A DNA stretch of 53,217 nt from Paracoccaceae bacterium. Lineage in GTDB: Bacteria > Pseudomonadota > Alphaproteobacteria > Rhodobacterales > Rhodobacteraceae. The position numbers and the translations under genes were made by a program. Below the pieces are notes generated by a model that saw only the letters and a list, made by a program, of their open reading frames with translations, was not told where the DNA came from and ran no database searches. Positions 9,588 to 18,660 of the stretch are shown piece by piece; positions within the stretch are counted from its first letter, which is position 1; every line of letters starts with the position of its first letter. The stretch spans positions 1 through 53,217 of the forward strand of contig CANJQT010000011.1 of NCBI GenBank assembly GCA_947476475.1, written 5' to 3'.

Positions 9588-10139
9588 ATGAACGACAGTG
9601 AGTTTTCCGAGCTTGGACCCGACCGGTCGCTGCTTTTGGTGGATGATGACGCGCCGTTTTTGACCCGCCTTGCGCGCGCCATGGAAAAGCGCGGCTTCAT
9701 CGTCGAAACTGCCGAAAGTGTTGCGGCCGGGCGTGCGGCTGCAAATTTGCGCCCACCGGCCTATGCGGTAATTGACTTGCGGCTGGAAGATGGAAACGGG
9801 CTTGACGTTGTAGAAGCGCTGAGGGATCGGCGGCCAGAATGCCGGATTGTGGTTCTGACCGGATATGGCGCAATTGCCACAGCCGTTGCTGCGGTCAAGT
9901 TTGGTGCGACTGACTACCTTTCCAAGCCGGCGGATGCGAATGACATTGCCAGCGCCCTTTTGTCGCGGGGCGAGGCGCTGCCGCCACCAGAAAACCTGAT
10001 GTCGGCGGATCGCGTACGGTGGGAACATATTCAACGGGTCTATGAACTTTGCGATCGCAACGTATCTGAGACCGCCCGGCGTCTGAGCATGCACCGGCGA
10101 ACACTTCAGCGAATACTGGCGAAGCGCAGCCCGAAATAA
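9588..10139 (+). CDS. regA: Redox response regulator RegA/PrrA
   Basis: DNA-binding response regulator phosphorylated by RegB. It has 183 residues, matching the very conserved family. Receiver-domain residues are visible: acidic pair D19/D20, phospho-acceptor D63 in AVIDLRLEDGNGLD, T91 and K113 (YLSKPA). After a proline-rich linker (LPPPEN), the C-terminal Fis-like helix-turn-helix NVSETARRLSMHRRTLQRI is near identical to the one known in Rhodobacter. It follows senC and precedes hvrA, as in R. capsulatus. Confidence 0.97.
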   Translation: MNDSEFSELGPDRSLLLVDDDAPFLTRLARAMEKRGFIVETAESVAAGRAAANLRPPAYAVIDLRLEDGNGLDVVEALRDRRPECRIVVLTGYGAIATAVAAVKFGATDYLSKPADANDIASALLSRGEALPPPENLMSADRVRWEHIQRVYELCDRNVSETARRLSMHRRTLQRILAKRSPK

Positions 10140-10161
10140 CCGACCTTTCCTAAAGGACAGG

Positions 10162-10184
10162 CATGGCTGCATTGCACAGCCATG
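10162..10184 (+). terminator. Hairpin between regA and hvrA
   Basis: Perfect 8-bp stem CATGGCTG / CAGCCATG with a 7-nt loop, 22 nt after the regA stop, followed by a moderately T-rich stretch. It may terminate or attenuate the senC-regA transcript before hvrA, or protect the 3' end of the message. Confidence 0.45.
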
Positions 10185-10231
10185 ATGTTTGCGTTTAATA
10201 AGCGACATCTGCAATTCGAAGGGATTTTCCG

Positions 10232-10546
10232 ATGAAGATCAATCTTGAAGCAATGTCGCTAAAAGAACTCAAAGAACTGCAAGGTCAGGTTGGAAAAGCC
10301 ATCGCTTCGTATGAGGGTCGCAAGAAGCAGGAAGCCATCCTTGCGTTGGAAGAAAAGGCCCGGTCGATGGGCTTTACGCTGGGCGAACTGGTCGCTGCTG
10401 CGCCGACGCGCAAACGCAAACCGGCCAGGGCCAAATATGCGAACCCGGCGGATTCAAATGAGACATGGACCGGTCGCGGGCGCAAGCCGCGTTGGGTCGA
10501 GGCTGCGCTTAAAGCCGGAAAGTCGCTGGGCGACCTGTTGATCTGA
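10232..10546 (+). CDS. hvrA: H-NS-family nucleoid regulator (HvrA/Spb type)
   Basis: Small DNA-binding protein of 104 residues. In R. capsulatus HvrA, and in R. sphaeroides Spb, it modulates photosynthesis (puf/puh) and nitrogen genes in response to light. The N-terminal part is a charged coiled coil (about 5-50). The C-terminal part carries the H-NS core YANPADSNETWTGRGRKPRW. It lies directly after regA, the known gene order. A hairpin in the 92-nt gap suggests that its expression can be separated from regA. Confidence 0.9.
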   Translation: MKINLEAMSLKELKELQGQVGKAIASYEGRKKQEAILALEEKARSMGFTLGELVAAAPTRKRKPARAKYANPADSNETWTGRGRKPRWVEAALKAGKSLGDLLI

Positions 10547-10585
10547 ATGGACGCAATTGAGGTGGGCCGCGCCTGTCGGGCCCGC

Positions 10586-11185
10586 TTACTGACCAGCCAA
10601 TAGCTGCAACAATTCATTGTGGCGCGCGACGAAGTCCTGGCGGACCATGGCCGGGGGCCGCAGGTTGATTTTCAAGCCAACAATATCTTGATGTGGCGGT
10701 TTTCCAAAATAGCGGTCAGCCTCTGACATTGAAAAGCCCGCAATACTGACGGCCTCCAACCAGGCTGAAATTTTGTCAGCGCGCTTGATCTGCTTTTTTA
10801 TGGCTGCAGGCAAGGTCGAGGGCAGACCAAAACGCAGGTGAATGGCTGACGATAGACGTTCATCCAAAAGCCCATAACCGGCGCCAATCGCGGCTTTTAC
10901 CGGGCTGATCATGTCGCCAATCACATATTCGGGCGCATCGTGCAGCAGGGCGGCCAATTGCCATTTGGGCGCAAGAGCCGGATTGAGTTGGGAAAAGATC
11001 CTTTCGACCAACAGCGAATGTTCCGCGACTGAGTAAGGCCAATCACCCTGTGTCTGGCCATTCCAGCGTGCGACAAAGGCCAAGCCATGCGCAATGTCCT
11101 CAACCTCGATATCCATCGGGGTCGGGTCCAGCAGATCCAGCCTGCGGCCAGATAACATTCTTTGCCATGCTCTGGTCTTGTTCAT
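10586..11185 (-). CDS. HD-domain phosphohydrolase (YfbR-like)
   Basis: Predicted metal-dependent phosphohydrolase of about 199 residues, related to 5'-nucleotidase YfbR and HDDC proteins. The HD pattern is complete: SVAEHSLLVERI supplies the first His, LLHDAPEYVIGDMISPVK the HD pair, and a later Asp lies in RADKISAWLEA. The start MNKTRAWQRM at 11185 is chosen because the family begins here; the open frame continues 36 codons upstream without family features. The gene faces hvrA and is divergent from the acyltransferase. The substrate, probably a nucleotide, is inferred. Confidence 0.75.
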   Translation of the reverse strand: MNKTRAWQRMLSGRRLDLLDPTPMDIEVEDIAHGLAFVARWNGQTQGDWPYSVAEHSLLVERIFSQLNPALAPKWQLAALLHDAPEYVIGDMISPVKAAIGAGYGLLDERLSSAIHLRFGLPSTLPAAIKKQIKRADKISAWLEAVSIAGFSMSEADRYFGKPPHQDIVGLKINLRPPAMVRQDFVARHNELLQLLAGQ

Positions 11186-11307
11186 GAATAGTCCCTGGGC
11201 GCGGGCTGCAGTCTTAGAGTATTCACTGGTCTGTTTGCCGATGGCATTTCCGAAACGCCAGTCAAATTTTGTGTTAAGCAAATTCGCAATCAAAAGTGGC
11301 AGGGTTT

Positions 11308-12393
11308 ATGGACAGGACGGAAAGCGCGCGGATCGACCTGATCAGGATCATCTGTATCCTTTCGATGATGTGGGTTCATGTCAGTCCGGGGCTGTCGGTT
11401 CCCTCGGTTATCAGCGGCGGGTCGATGGATGTCATTGGGCGTGTTCTTGGCAACACGCTCGGTCGAATCAGCGTCACAACCCTCAGCTTTGTTTCGGGCT
11501 ATCTGTTTTGGAAAACAGCCGCGCACAGGAATATGCGCGACGTAGTCCAGCGGTTGAGCATTTCAATCTGTTTGCCCGCTTTAGCATGGAGTGCCGTTTT
11601 CATCCTTATGGCTTTGGCCAAGGTCCGGCTTCTGGGACTCAGTTCGAGTTCGCTGCCTGCAACTTCGGTCGGATGGATGGCGGCGATCAATGCCTGGGCT
11701 GGCCTGACCGGCCCCACCGCGAACCTTTCTTTGTTTTTCATCCGCGATTTGATTGTGTCGACCTTGATTGTGCGCCTGGCCTTTCCCCTTTTTCGCCGCG
11801 CGCCTTGGCTGCCTGTCGTGATGGTTCTGCCGATAGCTTGTGTTGAAACGCTTGCTCCGGTCTTATTCCGGCCGTCCATTTTGGTTTTCGTAACACTGGG
11901 CGCGGCATCGGCGCGGTCTGGGCTGACAATTGTAGGGCTTTCGCTACCTCGGATTGCGCTACCTGCCGGGTTTTTACTGGTGATTTCGGCCCATTTGATG
12001 ACTGCAAATCTAACGGATTTGCGTTTTGAACACTTGGTACACAATCTTCTAAACCGCGCAGGGCTTGGGTTCTTCATCCTCGCTGCTGCGCATGCGTTGA
12101 TGGCAAATGCAGACGGGCGCTCATATGCATTCGTCAGTCGGCATTGCTTCTTGGCTTACTTGTCTCATGTTCCGGTCATCGGGGTTTTCTGGGTGATCTG
12201 GCAGCGTGTGATCGGGGGTGCGCAGGATACGTCTTATGTCGTGTTCTATTTGCTGATGCCGCCGATCATCATGGCGCTGGCGGTTTTTTGCGGTCGTAGG
12301 TTGGATCATGCGCCAACGCGCCTCCAAATCCTTCTGCGGGGGAAGATCGTTGCCGCCTCCGGGCCAGATCCTGGTGCCTTGGCGCCCCACTGA
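11308..12393 (+). CDS. Acyltransferase-3-family integral membrane protein
   Basis: About 361 residues with roughly ten hydrophobic segments. The N-terminal [21 protein letters not shown] has the conserved Arg and a His in the first membrane helix, as in acyltransferase-3 proteins that O-acylate surface sugars or lipids. The target is unknown. A GTG at 11296 is an alternative start; the ATG at 11308 has GGCAGGG just before it. No polysaccharide genes are adjacent. ahcY follows 61 nt later and probably has its own ribosome site. Confidence 0.65.
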   Translation: MDRTESARIDLIRIICILSMMWVHVSPGLSVPSVISGGSMDVIGRVLGNTLGRISVTTLSFVSGYLFWKTAAHRNMRDVVQRLSISICLPALAWSAVFILMALAKVRLLGLSSSSLPATSVGWMAAINAWAGLTGPTANLSLFFIRDLIVSTLIVRLAFPLFRRAPWLPVVMVLPIACVETLAPVLFRPSILVFVTLGAASARSGLTIVGLSLPRIALPAGFLLVISAHLMTANLTDLRFEHLVHNLLNRAGLGFFILAAAHALMANADGRSYAFVSRHCFLAYLSHVPVIGVFWVIWQRVIGGAQDTSYVVFYLLMPPIIMALAVFCGRRLDHAPTRLQILLRGKIVAASGPDPGALAPH

Positions 12394-12454
12394 TTGCCGT
12401 TTTCCGACTTTGGTGATATTGGCGCTGCGACATAAATTTCAGGAGTGTTGCCAG

Positions 12455-13849
12455 ATGGCCAAGGACTATATCGTCAGAGATATTTCGCTCGCAGCCTTTG
12501 GCCGCAAAGAACTGGATATTGCCGAAACCGAGATGCCAGGCCTGATGGCGCTACGCGCTGAATTCGGCAAAGCGCAACCGCTGAGGGGCGCGCGGGTTGC
12601 AGGGTCGCTGCATATGACGATCCAGACGGCTGTGCTGATCGAAACGCTTAAGGCGCTTGGTGCTGACGTGCGTTGGGCATCATGCAACATCTTCTCGACC
12701 CAGGACCACGCGGCGGCAGCAATTGCCGAGGCGGGCATTCCGGTGTTTGCCATCAAGGGCGAGACGCTTGAAGACTACTGGACCTATACCGACAAGATCT
12801 TCCAGTTCCCCGAAGGCACCTGCAACATGATCCTCGACGATGGTGGGGATGCGACGCTTTACATTCTGATGGGCGCACGCGTCGAAGCCGGCGAGAAGGA
12901 CCTGATCGAGGTTCCGACCAGTGACGAAGAAGTCTGCCTTTTCAACCAGATCAAGAAGCGCCTGAAGGAAAGCCCCGGCTGGTTCACCAAACAGCGCGCT
13001 GCGATCAAGGGCGTGTCGGAAGAAACCACCACCGGCGTTCACCGCCTTTATGACCTGCACAAGAAGGGCCTGCTGCCCTTCCCGGCGATCAACGTGAACG
13101 ACAGTGTCACCAAGTCGAAGTTCGACAACAAGTACGGCTGCAAGGAATCTCTGGTCGATGGCATTCGACGTGCGACTGACACGATGATGGCCGGAAAGGT
13201 CGCCGTTGTCTGTGGTTATGGTGATGTGGGCAAAGGCTCTGCTGCATCGCTTCAGGGTGCAGGTGCCCGCGTGAAAGTGACCGAGGTTGACCCGATCTGC
13301 GCGCTTCAGGCGGCGATGGACGGGTTTGAGGTCACTTTGCTGGAAGACGAGGTCGCCACCGCCGACATCTTCATCACGACCACAGGCAACAAGGATGTGA
13401 TCCGCATCGAGCACATGCGCGCGATGAAGAACATGGCGATCGTTGGCAACATCGGCCACTTCGACAATGAAATCCAGGTGGCCGCCCTGAAGAACCACAA
13501 ATGGACCAACATCAAGGACCAGGTGGACATGATCGAAATGCCTTCGGGCAACAAGATCATCCTTCTGTCGGAAGGTCGGCTGCTGAACCTTGGAAATGCC
13601 ACGGGTCATCCGTCCTTCGTGATGTCGGCATCCTTCACCAATCAGGTTCTGGCGCAGATCGAGCTTTGGACGAAGGGCAGTGACTATCAGCCGGGCGTTT
13701 ATATTCTGCCTAAGCATCTGGACGAAAAAGTTGCCCGCCTGCATCTGGGACGGATCGGTGTAAAGCTGACCCAGTTGCGCAAGGATCAGGCCGATTACAT
13801 CGGCGTGACGGTTGATGGACCGTTCAAGTCGGACCACTACCGCTACTGA
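12455..13849 (+). CDS. ahcY: Adenosylhomocysteinase (SAH hydrolase)
   Basis: Splits S-adenosylhomocysteine into adenosine and homocysteine with bound NAD, removing the inhibitory product of SAM-dependent methylations. It has 464 residues. [29 protein letters not shown] and the NAD-binding [18 protein letters not shown] are hallmarks. The C-terminus ends in the canonical DHYRY. The start at 12455 has AGGAG ten bases upstream. In R. capsulatus ahcY lies close to the reg-hvr genes, as here. The short leader leaves no room for an SAH riboswitch. Confidence 0.97.
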   Translation: MAKDYIVRDISLAAFGRKELDIAETEMPGLMALRAEFGKAQPLRGARVAGSLHMTIQTAVLIETLKALGADVRWASCNIFSTQDHAAAAIAEAGIPVFAIKGETLEDYWTYTDKIFQFPEGTCNMILDDGGDATLYILMGARVEAGEKDLIEVPTSDEEVCLFNQIKKRLKESPGWFTKQRAAIKGVSEETTTGVHRLYDLHKKGLLPFPAINVNDSVTKSKFDNKYGCKESLVDGIRRATDTMMAGKVAVVCGYGDVGKGSAASLQGAGARVKVTEVDPICALQAAMDGFEVTLLEDEVATADIFITTTGNKDVIRIEHMRAMKNMAIVGNIGHFDNEIQVAALKNHKWTNIKDQVDMIEMPSGNKIILLSEGRLLNLGNATGHPSFVMSASFTNQVLAQIELWTKGSDYQPGVYILPKHLDEKVARLHLGRIGVKLTQLRKDQADYIGVTVDGPFKSDHYRY

Positions 13850-13871
13850 TAGGGACGACACCGAAACCCGC

Positions 13872-13898
13872 AAGGCCCGGCGCAGTCCGGGCCTTTTG
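13872..13898 (+). terminator. Rho-independent terminator of ahcY
   Basis: Perfect 9-bp stem AAGGCCCGG / CCGGGCCTT with a 6-nt loop, followed by TTT, 22 nt after the ahcY stop. Confidence 0.85.
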
Positions 13899-14017
13899 CT
13901 TTGATCGACGCCGATTCAATTTGTTTTGCCTTTTCGGAAATTCCCCCCCTACTGTTGTCTAAGGATGCGTTAACCTGGCCAAGGCAAGCATCCTGATCAG
14001 GATTTAAGGAGTTTGAC

Positions 14018-14359
14018 ATGGGTAAGAGAGACGATCTGATCGCCAAATATGCCGACGATCTGAAGGCCAAATGCAAAATGACCCCCGACTTGGATCTTCT
14101 GTCGAAAGTGGTCATTGGCTGCGGGCCCGCCATCTACAGCGCAGATTCCGAAACCGTGGCCGCCAGCCAAAGCGCTGAGTTGGAGCTTGTCAGGAAAAAT
14201 TTTCTGGTGAAAAAGCTTGGCCTGAAGGACGGGCCGGAACTGATGGCGGCCATCAACGCCGTCATGGAAACTTACGGCAAGTCAGAGCGGAACAAATATC
14301 GCGCCGTTGTCTATTACATGTTGACCAAGCATTTCGGGAAAGAGTCGGTCTACAAGTAA
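14018..14359 (+). CDS. DUF2853-family protein
   Basis: A 113-residue acidic/basic helical protein with no signal peptide or membrane segment. The pattern (RDDLIAKYADDLK at the N-terminus; ERNKYRAVVYYMLTKHFGK at the C-terminus) matches DUF2853, a small cytoplasmic family of unknown function. A clear GGAG lies seven bases before the ATG. It stands alone between two hairpins, so it is probably monocistronic. Confidence 0.8.
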   Translation: MGKRDDLIAKYADDLKAKCKMTPDLDLLSKVVIGCGPAIYSADSETVAASQSAELELVRKNFLVKKLGLKDGPELMAAINAVMETYGKSERNKYRAVVYYMLTKHFGKESVYK

Positions 14360-14371
14360 CAGACTTTTGCG

Positions 14372-14390
14372 GGGCGCCGTACCGGCGCTC
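14372..14390 (+). terminator. Short GC hairpin after the DUF2853 gene
   Basis: GCGCCG / CGGCGC stem, extended by G-U and G-C pairs, with a 3-nt loop, 13 nt after the stop. The following T richness is weak. Confidence 0.45.
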
Positions 14391-14537
14391 CGTTCGCCTT
14401 ATGCGCTGGTTTGAAACAAGTTTTCCATATCGCGCGCTTGATCGACTCGGCGTTTGCGCGGTAATTCCCAGCTAAGGGCCAGGATGGCCGAGACCTTTAC
14501 AAAGTCACGAATGGTGCAGGGGTGCGCCGGGGTGGCG

Positions 14538-14569
14538 AAAGGGTCCCGGTCAGTTGGCCGGGGCCCTTT
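14538..14569. terminator. Hairpin downstream of the DUF1761 gene
   Basis: 12-bp stem AAAGGGTCCCGG / CCGGGGCCCTTT with one G-U pair and an 8-nt loop. It begins eight bases beyond the stop of the leftward gene at 14577. A-rich and T-rich ends suit either direction. Confidence 0.65.
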
Positions 14570-14576
14570 GGCATTC

Positions 14577-14972
14577 TCAGAACATCATCAGGATCGCGCC
14601 CATGATGGCGCAGCCGAAAATGGCATTCACGCTGTCGATCAGGGTCAGTTTTGCACTGCGCATCGCAAAAGCATAGTTCATTGCCACCCAAGGGGTAATG
14701 AAGAACGCGCCGACCCCCAGGCCTGCCATCATCCCTTTGCCAACGGTATCGATGGACGCCATCACAAAGATGTGGCGCATCATGCCCGCGACCAGAATCA
14801 TTGCGATGATGCCGACAACAAACGGCAGGGGGCTGCCGCCATTGGCCGGCCGGCCGTCTGGCCCGGGCTGGATCCCGGCAGCAGCCATCCAGGCTTTGCC
14901 TACTCGCATGTACCAGATCGCACCAAAGGCAAATGCCCCTGCGGCGGCAGCCAGAATATTCAGAATCTCCAT
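14577..14972 (-). CDS. DUF1761-family membrane protein
   Basis: 131 residues with about four hydrophobic helices: an N-terminal one with AFAFGAIWYM, a middle one with FVVGIIAMILVAGMM, a third with GLGVGAFFITPWVAMNYAFA, and a C-terminal one. This is the DUF1761 pattern of small inner-membrane proteins with no known function. It appears to be a single-gene unit with a good terminator. Confidence 0.75.
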   Translation of the reverse strand: MEILNILAAAAGAFAFGAIWYMRVGKAWMAAAGIQPGPDGRPANGGSPLPFVVGIIAMILVAGMMRHIFVMASIDTVGKGMMAGLGVGAFFITPWVAMNYAFAMRSAKLTLIDSVNAIFGCAIMGAILMMF

Positions 14973-15043
14973 GGTTGTCCCTTCCTCCTATCAAGTCCTG
15001 CGGGAAGTATCGCCCACCTTGAGTCCACCCCAAAACCGTTTTC

Positions 15044-15463
15044 TCAGGGGTCAATGCCGCCCATCCCACAGACAATCACCCATTCGGCATCCGACACGGG
15101 CTGCACTGACAGGCGCGTGTTGTTGACCAGAACCATCTGTTCCAGACCGGGCCGCACCTTGCAGTCCTCCAGCGTGACGGGGGTCTTCAGAGACTTGATC
15201 GCCCTGATCCAAACACAATCCCAGCGCGGGTCGTCACTGGTGCTGTCGGGCGCGCTTTCGCGGCATACCTCGACCACGCCCACCACTTCCTTGCCGACGT
15301 TGGAATGGTAAAAGAAACCTCTGTCGCCTACCTTCATCGCACGCATGTTGTTACGCGCCTGATAGTTGCGCACGCCATGCCATTCTTCGCCCTCATCACC
15401 TTTGGCGACCTGTTGATCCCAACTCCAGGTGTCGGGCTCGGATTTGAACAGCCAATAAGCCAT
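15044..15463 (-). CDS. EVE-domain protein
   Basis: 139 residues consisting of one EVE (PUA-like) domain. MAYWLFKSEPDTWSW, the WHGVRNYQARNNMR block and FFYHSN are diagnostic. EVE domains bind modified bases in RNA or DNA (family knowledge), but the ligand of this subgroup is unsettled. Its ATG overlaps the stop of the YciI-like gene by one base (TGATG), so it is translated by coupling as the last gene of the tsaD-gpsA-yciI run. Confidence 0.9.
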   Translation of the reverse strand: MAYWLFKSEPDTWSWDQQVAKGDEGEEWHGVRNYQARNNMRAMKVGDRGFFYHSNVGKEVVGVVEVCRESAPDSTSDDPRWDCVWIRAIKSLKTPVTLEDCKVRPGLEQMVLVNNTRLSVQPVSDAEWVIVCGMGGIDP

Positions 15464-15732
15464 CAGCCGATCACCTTTTTCCATTCGGTCACGGTGACGT
15501 TTTCAAACAGGCCGGCCTTGCCATAGGGGTCGTGTGCCACCCAATCCTGCGCGGCTTTCAAGCCATCGGCTTCCAGAATGATCAGGGATCCGAACATCTG
15601 GCCGTCTTCAATAAACGGGCCAGCCATTTCGACGATACCGGTGGTTTCGATATAGGCCAGATGGGCGGCACGGTTCTGCATCCGCACCTCAAGATGGCCG
15701 GGCTTGTCGCGGCAGATCACAGCAAAACGCAT
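15463..15732 (-). CDS. YciI-like protein
   Basis: 89 residues of the YciI fold (ferredoxin-like, related to dimeric alpha-beta barrel enzymes). The conserved N-terminal block VICRDKPGHLEVR and the end GKAGLFENVTVTEWKKV fit the family, as does the central His-Leu region. The family is poorly characterised. It lies 3 nt after gpsA and overlaps the EVE gene by one base. The placement is conserved in related bacteria as far as I recall, which may connect it to tRNA or lipid housekeeping only by transcription. Confidence 0.85.
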   Translation of the reverse strand: MRFAVICRDKPGHLEVRMQNRAAHLAYIETTGIVEMAGPFIEDGQMFGSLIILEADGLKAAQDWVAHDPYGKAGLFENVTVTEWKKVIG

Positions 15733-15735
15733 GTC

Positions 15736-16701
15736 CTATTCCTTTTTCAACGGGCGCGCCATCAGGGCGGCCACAGCATCACCAACCGCAATGCGGCCAT
15801 CAACCAAAGCCGCGACCATAGCGGCGATCGGCATGTCTATGTTCTGGGCGTGCGCTATAGCGGCGACCGCCTTGGCGGTGGCGGCTCCTTCAACAGTTGT
15901 GCAAGCGTCGAAGGCCTCGGCTCGGCCAAGGGCATGGCCAAAGCGGAAATTTCGGGACTGCTCTGACGTGCATGTGAGCACAAGATCGCCCAGCCCCGAC
16001 AGGCCGCTCAGTGTTTCCGCGCGCGCGCCCATGTGAAGCGCCAGCCGACCCATTTCAGCAAAGCCGCGCGTCATCAGTGCGGCACGGGCGCTGTCGCCCA
16101 GACCCGCGCCAATCACAACGCCCGCCGCGATGGCGATGACGTTTTTCAACGCCCCGCCCAGTTCTGCACCTACGGTGTCGGTGGTACGGTAAAGCCGCAA
16201 GGTGGAGGTTGAGAGTTGATCTTGCAGGCGCGCGCCAATCGCGTCGTCGTCGCAGGCCAGCGTTAGGGCTGTGGGCAGGCCGCGGGCAATGTCTGCGGCA
16301 AAACTGGGGCCGGTCAGGATCGCCGGGTGGCTGCCGGAGAAAGCCGCGCGCAGAATGGCCAGGGGTCCGCGGCCGGTCTGCAGATCGACGCCTTTGGCGC
16401 AGGCGACAAGTGCCTTGCTGTCAAGCGTCTGGCGATGATGCGCCACGAAGCTGGCCAGTTGTTGCATCGGGATGGCCAAAAGCAGCACGTCTGCCATACG
16501 AAAATCGGCGATTTCAGCCGAAACAGAGACTAACTCTGGCAAGATGACGCCGGGCAGGCGGCGGTCATTTGCGCGGGCTTCCATCATTTCCGCCGCGTGC
16601 TTTGGGTCGCGCGCCCAAAGGCCTATTGGCCGGACTTCGCGGGCCAGTGCGACGGCCAGCGCCGTGCCGAATGCGCCCGCGCCCAGAACTGCGATCTTCA
16701 T
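15736..16701 (-). CDS. gpsA: Glycerol-3-phosphate dehydrogenase [NAD(P)+]
   Basis: Reduces dihydroxyacetone phosphate to sn-glycerol 3-phosphate for phospholipid synthesis. It has 321 residues. The N-terminal [16 protein letters not shown] is the dinucleotide-binding loop. The catalytic Lys lies in [20 protein letters not shown], followed by NxRxAL-like [13 protein letters not shown] and [14 protein letters not shown]. It starts inside the end of tsaD (ATGA, 4-nt overlap). It forms one operon with tsaD, the YciI-like gene and the EVE gene. Confidence 0.95.
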   Translation of the reverse strand: MKIAVLGAGAFGTALAVALAREVRPIGLWARDPKHAAEMMEARANDRRLPGVILPELVSVSAEIADFRMADVLLLAIPMQQLASFVAHHRQTLDSKALVACAKGVDLQTGRGPLAILRAAFSGSHPAILTGPSFAADIARGLPTALTLACDDDAIGARLQDQLSTSTLRLYRTTDTVGAELGGALKNVIAIAAGVVIGAGLGDSARAALMTRGFAEMGRLALHMGARAETLSGLSGLGDLVLTCTSEQSRNFRFGHALGRAEAFDACTTVEGAATAKAVAAIAHAQNIDMPIAAMVAALVDGRIAVGDAVAALMARPLKKE

Positions 16702-17792
16702 GCCTTGGCCCCCTTTTTTCCCGAACCGAGCATGGCCGGGGCGCGATTGTCGAGGGGCCAGCGCGGACGGGCCGACAGATCCATCCCATCGGTCATACCC
16801 AGCCGAAACCGTTCGATACCTGCCCAGGCGATCATCGCGGCATTATCGGTGCACAGTTGCAGTGGGGGTGCCACGAACTGCAAACCCTCGGTTTGGCAAA
16901 GCGTTGTCAGCCGATTGCGGATGGCCTGGTTGGCGGCGACACCGCCCGCCACGGCGAGCGCTGGGCTAGCGGGAGCTTCGGCCAGATATAGGCCTACTGC
17001 GCGGCGCGACTTTTCAGCAAGCACTGCCGCGACAGCGACCTGAAACCCGGCGCACAGATCGGCGCGATCCTGAACCGTCAACCCACCCTTTTCGGCCACC
17101 AACGCGTCCCGCGCGCGCAGCAGCGCGGTCTTGAGGCCGGAAAAAGACATGTCACATCCGGGCCGGTCCAGCAGCGGGCGCGGAAAGGCAAAGCGCTTGG
17201 GGTCGCCCTTGGCCGCCTCGGCCTCGACCGAAGGCCCGCCGGGCTGGGGCAGACCGAGAAGTTTCGCAGTCTTGTCGAACGCTTCTCCGGGGGCATCGTC
17301 GATTGTGCCGCCCAGCCGACTGAAATCTTCGACCCCGCGCACGATCAGAAACTGGCAGTGACCACCCGAGACGAGGAGCATCAGATATGGAAAGTTCAGC
17401 CCGTCGGTCAGGCGTGGAGTCAATGCATGGCCAGCCAGATGGTTCACGCCGACCAGCGGCAGACCTGTGCCGGCAGCTAACCCTTTGGCGCACATGACAC
17501 CTGACAGAACGCCGCCGATCAGGCCCGGTCCGGCGGTCACTGCGATTCCGTCAAGATCGGCAAGCGTCAGGTTGGCGGCTAACAGAGCCTCTTCCACGCA
17601 AAGATCGAGCTTTTCGGCGTGAGCGCGGGCGGCGATCTCTGGCACGATCCCCCCGAAATCGGCATGAAGTGCAGTCTGGCCATATATCACAGACGCCATG
17701 ACCTTGCCTTGCCCGTTCGTGCAGCGGACAATCGCCGCGGCGGTATCGTCGCAGCTGCTTTCCAGCCCAAGAAAGGTGATCGTTTCGGCCAT
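16698..17792 (-). CDS. tsaD: tRNA N6-threonylcarbamoyladenosine transferase
   Basis: Catalytic subunit that attaches threonylcarbamoyl to A37 of ANN-decoding tRNAs. It has 364 residues from the ATG at 17792 ([20 protein letters not shown]). The open frame runs 41 codons further upstream, but that part is not family-like and overlaps hemD control sequence. The metal-binding pair lies in [14 protein letters not shown]. The ASKHA signatures [10 protein letters not shown] and [15 protein letters not shown] are present. It is divergent from hemD and translationally coupled to gpsA. Confidence 0.95.
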   Translation of the reverse strand: MAETITFLGLESSCDDTAAAIVRCTNGQGKVMASVIYGQTALHADFGGIVPEIAARAHAEKLDLCVEEALLAANLTLADLDGIAVTAGPGLIGGVLSGVMCAKGLAAGTGLPLVGVNHLAGHALTPRLTDGLNFPYLMLLVSGGHCQFLIVRGVEDFSRLGGTIDDAPGEAFDKTAKLLGLPQPGGPSVEAEAAKGDPKRFAFPRPLLDRPGCDMSFSGLKTALLRARDALVAEKGGLTVQDRADLCAGFQVAVAAVLAEKSRRAVGLYLAEAPASPALAVAGGVAANQAIRNRLTTLCQTEGLQFVAPPLQLCTDNAAMIAWAGIERFRLGMTDGMDLSARPRWPLDNRAPAMLGSGKKGAKA

Positions 17793-17863
17793 CGTTCCGC
17801 CGTTGCATGCGTCTTTCGACGCAGGTAACACCGGGGCAGCCCTCGCACAATCCCGGAGGACAA

Positions 17864-18586
17864 GTGCCGGACCATCGACCGCCCTTGCTGTTGACCCGGC
17901 CCGAGGCCGCCGCAAAGCGGTTTGCCGCGGCGTTTCGGGCGCAGGTTGGCGCGGATTGGCCCGTTGTATTATCGCCCTTGATGGATACTGCCTGGTTGTC
18001 GCCCCGGCTGGACCTTGAGGGGTTCGTCGGCCTGATCTTTACTTCGGAAAATGCTGTGCAGGGATATTGCAGGCTGCAAAGCATTCGGAACCTGCGGGCC
18101 TGGTGCGTAGGTGCGCGTACCGCAGAAGTCGCCCGCATGGCAGGGTTTGACGCGGTAGAGGGGCCGGGTGATGCCCTGGGTTTGGCAGCAGTGATCCGTC
18201 AGGCGGGCACGGCCGGGCGGTTGCTTTGGCCGCATGGCCAGCAGATTTCCGTAGACATTGCCAAAATCCTGAACGCTGGCGGGCCGGAGACTGTTTCAGT
18301 GGTTGTCTATGGTCAAAAGGCTCAGAAACCGACCGAGATGGCCCGCGCCCTTATGGCAGGGTCAGATCCTGTGCTTTTGCCACTGTTTTCGGCCCGCTCC
18401 GCATTGCTTGCGCAGGCGGCATTCGCGGGTCATCGTGCCCCGCTTTGGATTGCTGCGCTAAGCCGAACGGTTGCAGAGGCTTGCGCACCGCTTGGGGCCA
18501 GCCGCTTGTCGGTGTCGGCACGGCCAGACAGCGAGAGTCTGCTTGCCACACTAAAGGAATTTCTTTCCGCGCAGACGAACGGTTGA
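17864..18586 (+). CDS. hemD: Uroporphyrinogen-III synthase
   Basis: Cyclises hydroxymethylbilane to uroporphyrinogen III, the branch point to heme, bacteriochlorophyll and cobalamin. It has about 240 residues from a GTG start with GGAGGA four bases upstream; the family N-terminus [15 protein letters not shown] begins there. Other supporting blocks are [29 protein letters not shown] and [10 protein letters not shown]. This family is weakly conserved, but size, motifs and the following hemY support the call. It is divergent from tsaD. Confidence 0.88.
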   Translation: MPDHRPPLLLTRPEAAAKRFAAAFRAQVGADWPVVLSPLMDTAWLSPRLDLEGFVGLIFTSENAVQGYCRLQSIRNLRAWCVGARTAEVARMAGFDAVEGPGDALGLAAVIRQAGTAGRLLWPHGQQISVDIAKILNAGGPETVSVVVYGQKAQKPTEMARALMAGSDPVLLPLFSARSALLAQAAFAGHRAPLWIAALSRTVAEACAPLGASRLSVSARPDSESLLATLKEFLSAQTNG

Positions 18587-18660
18587 GGCGGCGACGCGCG
18601 ATCACTAGATTAAGGGCGAAAGCAGATTCCCGAATATCTGAACGGATGCAGGAGAGGCAG

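Noticed and set aside
12394-12454. SAH or SAM riboswitch before ahcY
   Set aside because: Only about 60 nt separate the genes, too short for known classes, and no matching conserved core is visible.
12680-13873. Long minus-strand open frame opposite ahcY (397 codons)
   Set aside because: ahcY is unambiguous on the plus strand; the antisense frame has no recognisable domain.
17793-17915. 41-codon N-terminal extension of tsaD
   Set aside because: The family starts at [13 protein letters not shown]; the extension overlaps the hemD start and ribosome site and has no family features.
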